A stretch of DNA of 12,624 nt. Origin: Beroe ovata (taxonomy: Eukaryota > Ctenophora > Nuda > Beroida > Beroidae). Both the position numbers and the translations under genes were made by a program. The stretch spans positions 11,974 through 24,597 of the forward strand of contig CAMPET010000165.1 of NCBI GenBank assembly GCA_946803715.1. Reading direction: 5' to 3'. The notes under the pieces are model-generated. The model made no database searches. It saw nothing but the letters and a program-made list of their open reading frames with translations, and had not been told where the DNA came from. This document shows, piece after piece, positions 7,741-12,624 of this stretch (positions are counted from its first letter, which is position 1; every line of letters starts with the position of its first letter).

Positions 7741-9690
7741 AAGGGGAACAACAAGACCGAAGACTGCCCCGACCTCCTCATCTCGTCCGTCGTCCTCTTC
7801 CTCTTCCTCCTCTATAAAGGGACATCTCCGATGTATCTTCTCTCGGGCAGCACCCCAGTCTAGGGTGATGATCCACTCTTTCGTTTTCTAACCTCTCCCC
7901 AACTACGACTGATAACTCCCTTTCTCTAACTCCCCACATGTCTCTATATCATACCACCACTCTCTTCCTTATGAAAACTCCCTCTCCCTAGCACTTACAC
8001 ACCCCCTAGTACTTACAGTTTACACCCCCTATCTATATTAGTATACCCCCTCCTTCCCCACCCCACTGCCCTATAAAACAGCCACTCCCCACTGTCTACT
8101 CTATGTAACACCCCTTATTTCCTCACGCTACTCCCTCACGCTACTGAGCTACTCCCTCCCTCTGGTCCCTATTTATCCAACATAAACACCCCCCCTCTAC
8201 CCCAGCCCACGACGCCAGTACATGGGAGTGGTAGCAGGGCGGCACCAGGACAGACAACTACACACTCTCACTACACAGAGTATTCCAAGGTACTGGTTCT
8301 TTGTGAAATGATAAGCCCGGTTCTGGTGAAGTAGTAGAGAGTCATTGTGACTATATCCTCGGAATAAAACTCCGTGATTTTACCATGTTATCGGGTCGTC
8401 TTGCTATGGAGTTCCATATTGCTGCTTCAATATGACTTGGACAACGACCCCACTTTTTTCAATCATTTAGCAAGGATTCAAGGTTATTTTGGGCTGACTC
8501 TCCTCCCAATTTGTACAGGTGCAGCGAGCTAAGCGGAAGAAAAGTACACACCAGGGCATCAGCGAGGAACAGCGAGTAATGAGGATCCTGCACAAGTGAG
8601 TACCTCTCACTACAGGAGCCTATTGGCCCAATATTATCGGGATTTACTTTCGCAATCTTCGAACTGATTTAGCATATTTCAAATGGGGAGTGCACATTGG
8701 GTTCTCGTGTATCACTGCAGATTGATGTTGTTGATCAGTTGAATTTGACCGATATTCTCCATCAGTTTGCAGGTGGTCGAACGAACAAAGACCACAGATT
8801 TGTTGAGGAGCGAGCTTACTCAGCTGTACATCAAACCACTCCCACAGTACATACAGGAGAAACTGGTCCGTTAATGACAGATGAGTTTCGCTATAACTCA
8901 TATTCCAGCGAGTTACACAGTAACTGAAAGTAACATTGTGTTACATTGTGAGAGTAGCAGAGGGTAGCTGCACTCTCTGTTACTTTGTAAGAGTAACAGA
9001 GTGCAGCTACCCTCTGTTGTATTGTGAGAGTAACAGAGGGTAACACTCTCTGTTACATTGTAAGAGTAACTCTGTTGAATTGTAACACTGCACTCACTGT
9101 TACATTGTAACACTGCACTCACTGTTACATTGTAACACTGCACTCACACTACAGAAACAGCACGAGGATCGACGCATGACAAGAAGTGCAATTCTGCTGG
9201 AGGAACTCTTCCCAAACGAGGTTTCTCTCCTCTCTGTCCTCAGATATCAGTCCTCAGATCTCTCTTGTCAGATGTGTTCTGAGACAAGCATTTTTCTGTT
9301 GTTACCACTGTTTTCATGCTACCGCCTTTTTTGTTAGCACTGCTGTTTTGCGTTCACGGTTGTTACCACCAGTATTGTTGTTGTGTGTAGTCAATATCGA
9401 TGCTTCGTTTGAGCGCAAGCTGTGTGCTAAGCTGTGATTCTGTTGCAGGCTGGTCCATTATAATAACTATCCCCGTTCCAATATCAATTGTATCGCGCAT
9501 ATATCGATTCTCACTCATCTTTATATTCTTACCATCTCATACTGTGTTTTTTCACACGTTTGTTTCAAAACAAATCTCATGGTAGACTCAATGTCTCCAA
9601 GACACAGCATTCTGTATCCTCCATTCTGTATCAGAGACCGACGTTACCGATTCCCACAATAGAGTTGTTATTCCTCTCCCTGTCATTTAG
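7712..9690 (+). CDS. Unrecognised Ser/Arg-rich helical protein, five-exon model
   Basis: Proposed join 7712-7864, 8519-8595, 8766-8865, 9155-9220, 9586-9690: 166 aa, all phases consistent. No family is recognised. The N-terminus is low-complexity (RPKTAPTSSSRP, then a run of eight serines). Exons 2-4 encode a charged, probably helical segment: VQRAKRKKSTHQGISEEQRV, VVERTKTTDLLRSELTQLYI, KPLPQYIQEKL, KQHEDRRMTRSAILLEELFP. These exons have 55-68% G/C codon ends by hand count. Splice sites are good for exon 2 (TTGTACAG; CAA|GTGAGT), acceptable for exon 3 (CTCCATCAG) and exon 4 (CACTACAG), and weak for the donors CTG|GTCCGT and GAG|GTTTCT. The first and last exons are the least certain; ATG 7712 has A at -3. 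A basic, Arg/Ser-rich start plus a short helix would suit a cytoskeletal or ciliary protein, but this is inference. Confidence 0.48.
7865..8270 (+). other. Pyrimidine-rich first intron sequence
   Basis: The first part of the proposed 654-bp intron is strongly C/T-biased on the + strand, with many CTCCCT, ACCCCCT and CACGCTACTCCCT repeats (duplicated near 8124-8150). Such polypyrimidine DNA is slippage-prone and can form triplexes. The rest of the intron (8271-8518) shows nothing notable beyond an AATAAA at 8363-8368, which lies inside the intron. Confidence 0.55.
8931..9147. repeat. Composite direct/inverted repeat filling an intron
   Basis: The intron between exons 3 and 4 of the five-exon gene is built from GTTACATTGTAA- and AGAGTAACAGAGGGTA-type modules in both orientations. 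At the right end a 25-bp unit (tgtaacactgcactcactgttacat) repeats at 9081, 9106 and 9131 (partial). At the left, arms 8959-8983 and 8993-9015 pair over 23 bp with one 2-nt bulge and a 9-nt loop, extendable outward with wobble pairs. A smaller stem GTAACAGAG / CTCTGTTAC follows near 9030-9060. The array stops seven bases before the acceptor AG. Confidence 0.88.
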
Positions 9691-9699
9691 TGTGATTTG

Positions 9700-9713
9700 G
9701 TTACCATGGTAAC
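9700..9713. promoter_or_regulatory. Perfect palindromic X-box (RFX site)
   Basis: GTTACCATGGTAAC is a 14-bp perfect palindrome and an exact match to the X-box consensus GTNRCC(N0-3)RGYAAC bound by RFX factors. It begins nine bases after the proposed stop of the five-exon gene and about 690 bp before the possible first exon at 10402, so it could mark the promoter of the downstream gene. Binding is inferred from the motif only. Confidence 0.5.
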
Positions 9714-10401
9714 ATGCTGCTACCACCTAGTATTAATCGGCAGCAGTTCGGCGAGATAGTAAGCACTTAGAGCTCAGTGCCCACTCTTTAAAGTACTCAA
9801 ACTCAAAAATGTCATTCCCGTTTCTATAACAGCCAAATGTTGTTTCTGTCTCATGCAATGAGTGCGCGCGATATTGCCCGTCCTGTAATCCGATTATACC
9901 AAGTATTCACACCATGCTGAATTGTTGTTAGCACGAAAGTATAATGGTGTTCGTGGCTCGAATTACCGTCTCTGATGTGCATTTTCTGAAATGCGGCTTT
10001 CTTCTCGATTGCACCACTTTCCGCTTGAAGGTAATCTTTGTTTGCAACGTGTTCTCCTGAAGCACTTTTCTCACAACTATTGGCTAACACTTGTCTTATA
10101 TGAGTTGTACAGTACCGACTATGAAGTGAACAGTATGCCTACACTCTACAGTGTACAGTATTCGGTATACAGTATAACAGCTACAGTGTGCAGTATGCAA
10201 TGAACAGTTCACTCTACAGTGGACAGTATGCACTCTGTTACACAAGCATTAACAATTCTTGTGGTCTGATCCTCTCCAACCATATTTCATGATCTCAAAC
10301 CCATCATAAGAAATGGATGTGTGTTTCGCAACGTGTTTGTGTGGGTATACCGTAGTGAAGTTTCTCCATGCTGCTATTATTGACGGCGTCTTACTCTGGA
10401 A
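9714..10401. other. Intergenic sequence, no gene recognised
   Basis: No frame with splice or codon support was found. The stretch contains the degenerate CAGTATGC/TACAGT repeats at about 10108-10231 and otherwise ordinary AT-rich sequence. It may hold the promoter of the gene at 10402-11482. Confidence 0.45.
10108..10231. repeat. Degenerate ACAGT/CAGTATGC motif cluster
   Basis: CAGTATGC occurs at 10131, 10191 and 10224, and (T)ACAGT occurs about eight times, including inverted forms (GTGTACAGTATTCGGTATAC). Spacing is irregular, as in an old tandem array or a clustered binding-site region. Confidence 0.5.
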
Positions 10402-11482
10402 ATGCCAGATTTGTGGGACAAAACTCTTCCTACGGGACAGGGTAAGTTGTTAGTCGGAAAATAACAATTTTTGAACGCGCAAGTTCAAACTAGGAATACC
10501 ATGACTCTGTATGAATATCGTGATACGGCATGCGGGACCATTGAAGAAAATGACGTTGTCCATTTTCTGACGTCACCCTCTCTCTCTCTCTCTCTCACTC
10601 TCTCTCTCTCTCACTCACTCTCTCTCTCACTCACTCTCATCGCGCTGTTGTATCTAATGAATCGTTTTCATTAATCAGAAAACAGCTGTGTGTGCAGGTC
10701 CTGATTGTCACACACACAAACCATGTGTGAGAGAGTTACTCATATCTTGTAACGATATTCGTTGTATTGATGATGATATGGCGCTCTTGCCATTTGACAG
10801 TAGGAGGAGGCCTATGTACGCGGAGCGACTCTTCTCAGAGCGACACTCGGGTAGACAAGCTACCAGAGACTCCCACGGCAGACCACCCATCGCAACACCC
10901 ATACATCGCACTGATAGATCACCGATAACCGATAAAACACCGATAACCGATCGTCGACCTCCCGACATTCGACCAGCTTCCTCCTCCCGGCCGAGACCGG
11001 CATCTTGTCGTCATAGAAACACGAGGCCGGTTAGCGTGCCGCCGCACAGGGCACGCTCCGCTAAGGAGATATCTGTGCTGAAACTGGAGTATCCCCAGTC
11101 AAGTGGTGTCAAGAAGAGCGGTGGTGTCAGCGGTGGTGGCGCTAAGAAGCGGTGTTTCTATTGTAGCGCTGGCGGCACAAACCCGTTTGTCACTTGTGAG
11201 TCCTGTATCCCAACTCAGAGCACTGCTCATAACTCTCCCATTTGCTGGTGCCGGCTTATCCCAACACTAATTTCAGTCTACCTATTCGACAACTACACAA
11301 CATCACGCTTCATCAGCTCTCTGAGAGCCAAGTGGAGCTCGCTGACCACACCCAAAACCCAGAGCACCACTAACGCAGCCTCACGCCAAGAACCGCGTGT
11401 AACGTTTGCGGAGAATGAAGCTAATGAGGGAGATGACAAGCCTGGTCCAGACAGGGAGGATGGAGGAGAGAAGGTTGACTGA
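10402..11482 (+). CDS. Unrecognised Arg/Ser/Pro-rich protein with CxxC motif
   Basis: The main open frame is solid from an acceptor-like GTGTGCAG (10697) to TGA at 11480-11482; the family is unknown. The simplest start is ATG 10778 in strong context (GATATGG), giving MALLPFDSRRRPMYAERL. Alternatively, exon 10402-10441 (MPDLWDKTLPTGQ, donor CAGG|GTAAGT) joins 10698 in phase 1, giving 247 aa with the second intron removed. The middle is Arg/Ser/Pro-rich and probably disordered, with a repeated (S/T)PITD(K/R) motif. A KKRCFYC motif follows. An 81-bp GTGAGT...TTTCAG segment (11196-11276) looks like an intron but is in frame and free of stops. The C-terminus has a short hydrophobic/aromatic part (YLFDNYTTSRFISSLRAKW) and an acidic tail. 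A basic Arg/Ser-rich protein of this kind might bind microtubules or nucleic acid; no function is claimed. Confidence 0.58.
10568..10575. promoter_or_regulatory. Consensus CRE (TGACGTCA)
   Basis: A perfect 8-bp palindromic cAMP-response element directly before the TC repeat, about 200 bp upstream of ATG 10778. CREB/ATF proteins bind this sequence in animals. If transcription starts upstream at 10402 the site would lie in an intron. A second copy at 1919-1928 is inside kynureninase coding sequence and probably incidental. Confidence 0.3.
10577..10638. repeat. TC/CTCA microsatellite
   Basis: A (TC)n run broken by CACT and CACTCACT units. It lies in the proposed intron or promoter before 10698. 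Confidence 0.93.
11196..11276 (+). other. Putative in-frame 81-bp intron
   Basis: The donor ACTT|GTGAGT is perfect on the intron side but has T at -1. The interior is pyrimidine-rich with a branch-like CTTAT, and the acceptor is ATTTCAG|TC. Both junctions are phase 1. With splicing, the codon formed is TTC (Phe); without it, 27 residues are added, including CESC and CWC. The lack of stops permits either form. Confidence 0.5.
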
Positions 11483-12020
11483 GAAATTGTGACAAGAGTG
11501 CCGACTAGCGCAGCGAGAGTGTCGCCCATGTTATTTCATATATTCATTTTAAAAACACGCGTTTTTCCGAATGTCCGCCCAATGTATAACGTGCGTGGGG
11601 GAATGGCGCGCACGTACACGTGGTTTAAATCCGATAAAATCGGAACATGAGTTTTATAATATTCGACGTTAGTGAATGGCCGTACACACAAACACTTTGT
11701 TATCAGTATCACAAGCAGCTGAGATACTTAAGTGGTTTACAACATTCTCAGTGTGTTTTTCATCCGTTCCATACTGTTTATATCGTGTATGTACATTGTG
11801 TGTATACACTATACACGATCGTCGTGTATACAATGTACATTGTGTATAGCGCTATCAAGAGTGCGCGGAGGAAATCTTATCGGTGGAATGAGGTTTCCAG
11901 CGTTGTTAATGCTCCAATCCCTATCCATGTTCCGTCATTCGCCTTATATTGGTCACACACTACACAGTTACTACTGTCATAGTCCGTTTCTACTGTGTTA
12001 TTATAGTGGTAACTATGTGC
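11483..12020. other. Intergenic region with a cruciform-forming repeat
   Basis: 3' flank of the preceding gene and promoter region of the next. No coding frame is supported. Small inverted repeats occur at about 11590-11625 (ACGTGCG / CGCACGT) and 11630-11643 (TCCGAT / ATCGGA), and the larger one at 11790-11839 is listed separately. Confidence 0.5.
11790..11839. repeat. Nested inverted repeat
   Basis: The outer arms TGTACATTGT (11790-11799) and ACAATGTACA (11830-11839) flank an inner perfect 9-bp stem TATACACGA (11810-11818) / TCGTGTATA (11822-11830) with a 3-nt loop. The inner and outer right arms share one base, so the stems compete or stack imperfectly. It is AT/GT-rich and could extrude as a cruciform. 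Confidence 0.7.
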
Positions 12021-12034
12021 GTTGCCATGGTAAT
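12021..12034. promoter_or_regulatory. X-box-like site just upstream of an ATG
   Basis: GTTGCCATGGTAAT matches the X-box consensus except for the final base. It ends 11 bases before the ATG at 12046. The ATG inside the motif (12026) would start a different short frame. Close X-boxes are typical of ciliary gene promoters, though so near the start codon it would probably lie in the 5' UTR. Confidence 0.35.
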
Positions 12035-12045
12035 GCAGTGCTAAC

Positions 12046-12147
12046 ATGGCTATTCTTGGCGACAGTGTCATCATCGCTATTCTCCAGGCACTGGACACTG
12101 GCGAGGAAAACACTAGTGCTGACAAGATTAAACTCCCTGATCAGAAG
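12046..12147 (+). CDS. First coding exon (34 codons) of a gene continuing off the window
   Basis: An ATG in strong context (AACATGG) opens MAILGDSVIIAILQALDT, followed by GEENTSADKIKLPDQK, and ends at a phase-0 donor AAG|GTAGGA. The pattern of a short hydrophobic helix, a Leu-Asp-Thr turn, a charged helix and then a D/H-Q-K end at a phase-0 boundary resembles the N-terminal winged-helix region of phenylalanyl-tRNA synthetase alpha (FARSA), where '(D/H)HQ' precedes 'VVGAVKSL'. That resemblance is weak and from memory of the family pattern, so no symbol is given. The remaining exons would lie beyond 12624. An adjacent X-box-like motif might argue instead for a ciliary gene. Confidence 0.42.
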
Positions 12148-12376
12148 GTAGGACTCGATCCGGAAAAACGGTTTTCTATAATCACGTGTGTCTTTTGTGA
12201 TTTTGATCGTTGTTTGTAAAACTTGTCGGCAGACCACGGCTGTACACGTGAAGCGCAGATAATAAGAAACCACAATATCAAACAACCACACACGCACAAA
12301 CACACACTAAGGTGTTTAAAAGTGTAGTATTGAAGAGTGAAGTGGCACACCCCCACATTACGTGCTTTTCATTCCG

Positions 12377-12489
12377 CGTGTGTGTGTTTGTGTGTCTCTG
12401 TGTGTGTCTGTGTGTGTCTGTGTGTGTGCGTGTGAATCTCTGTGTGTGTGTGTGTTTGTGTGTGTACTGTGTGTGTACTGTGTGTGTGG
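12377..12489. repeat. TG microsatellite, interrupted
   Basis: A long (TG)n tract with TCTG, TTTG, ACTG and GAATC interruptions. The Cys/Val-rich open frame through it is not a gene. Confidence 0.93.
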
Positions 12490-12602
12490 TTTAGATGTGA
12501 CTAGCACTTTGGAAATGTTTCTGAGTCAATTTCTTTTGTCAAACTGTTTTCTATTCTCCGTGCTCTTTGTTGCTTTAGAGTTAGTCATAACTTTGCAGAT
12601 AA

Positions 12603-12624
12603 ACACACACACACACACACACAC
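12603..12624. repeat. AC microsatellite at right edge
   Basis: A perfect (AC)n run that reaches the end of the window and probably continues. Confidence 0.95.

Larger units (their letters stand above)
12148..12624 (+). other. Probable first intron, runs off the window
   Basis: No acceptor followed by a convincing open frame was found after the donor at 12148. Most of the stretch is dinucleotide repeat (12377-12489 TG, 12603-12624 AC) plus AT-rich sequence. Confidence 0.4.

Noticed and set aside
8363-8368. AATAAA as a polyadenylation signal
   Set aside because: It lies inside the proposed first intron of the five-exon gene with no exon end nearby.
8931-9147. CRISPR-like array
   Set aside because: Repeats are contiguous or in both orientations with no unique spacers, and the genome is eukaryotic.
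9186-9585. + strand frames across 9186-9585 as further exons
   Set aside because: Frames are Phe/Leu/Cys-rich and AT-driven. The acceptor at 9449 leads to a stop in the phase required by the preceding exon.
1-12624. tRNA, rRNA or LTR/transposase elements
   Set aside because: No tRNA B-box-like GGTTCGAATCC with a fold, no rRNA motifs and no reverse transcriptase, integrase or transposase motifs were seen on either strand.

Overview
This is a eukaryotic window, almost certainly from an invertebrate animal. The one confidently identified gene is an animal-type kynureninase, split by a single 136-bp GT-AG intron. The other genes also have short introns, and the DNA between them is full of dinucleotide runs and small tandem repeats. 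No operons, bacterial genes, rRNA, tRNA or CRISPR array are visible. The compact, short-intron layout would suit a sponge or similar early-branching animal, but the sequence does not settle the taxon.

Layout, all genes on the + strand unless noted. 1-1494 is non-coding: a TG microsatellite, an X-box-like site, a 21-bp minisatellite of self-complementary units, and a 12-bp repeat just upstream of kynureninase. 1495-2995 is kynureninase, complete (454 aa). 2996-4277 is intergenic and holds a fully paired 72-nt hairpin (3257-3328) that resembles a small-RNA precursor. 4278-5904 is a three-exon model (264 aa) of an unrecognised single-pass membrane protein with an acidic hexapeptide-repeat stalk and a Cys-containing C-terminal region. 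5905-7704 has no clear + strand gene; coding-like segments on the minus strand (6487-6952) may be exons or a decayed gene. 7712-9690 is a phase-consistent five-exon model (166 aa) of an unrecognised Ser/Arg-rich, helical protein; one intron is filled with inverted and direct repeats. 10402-11482 encodes an unrecognised Arg/Ser/Pro-rich protein with a CxxC motif and an optional in-frame 81-bp intron. 12046-12147 looks like the first coding exon of a gene that runs out of the window, perhaps phenylalanyl-tRNA synthetase alpha.

The genes form no obvious pathway. Kynureninase belongs to tryptophan catabolism. The perfect X-box at 9700-9713, with near-matches at 153-166, 7131-7144 and 12021-12034, hints that some neighbours may be RFX-controlled (ciliary) genes, but this is inference. 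Apart from kynureninase, the exon models rest on splice-site, phase and codon arguments made by eye and need transcript support.
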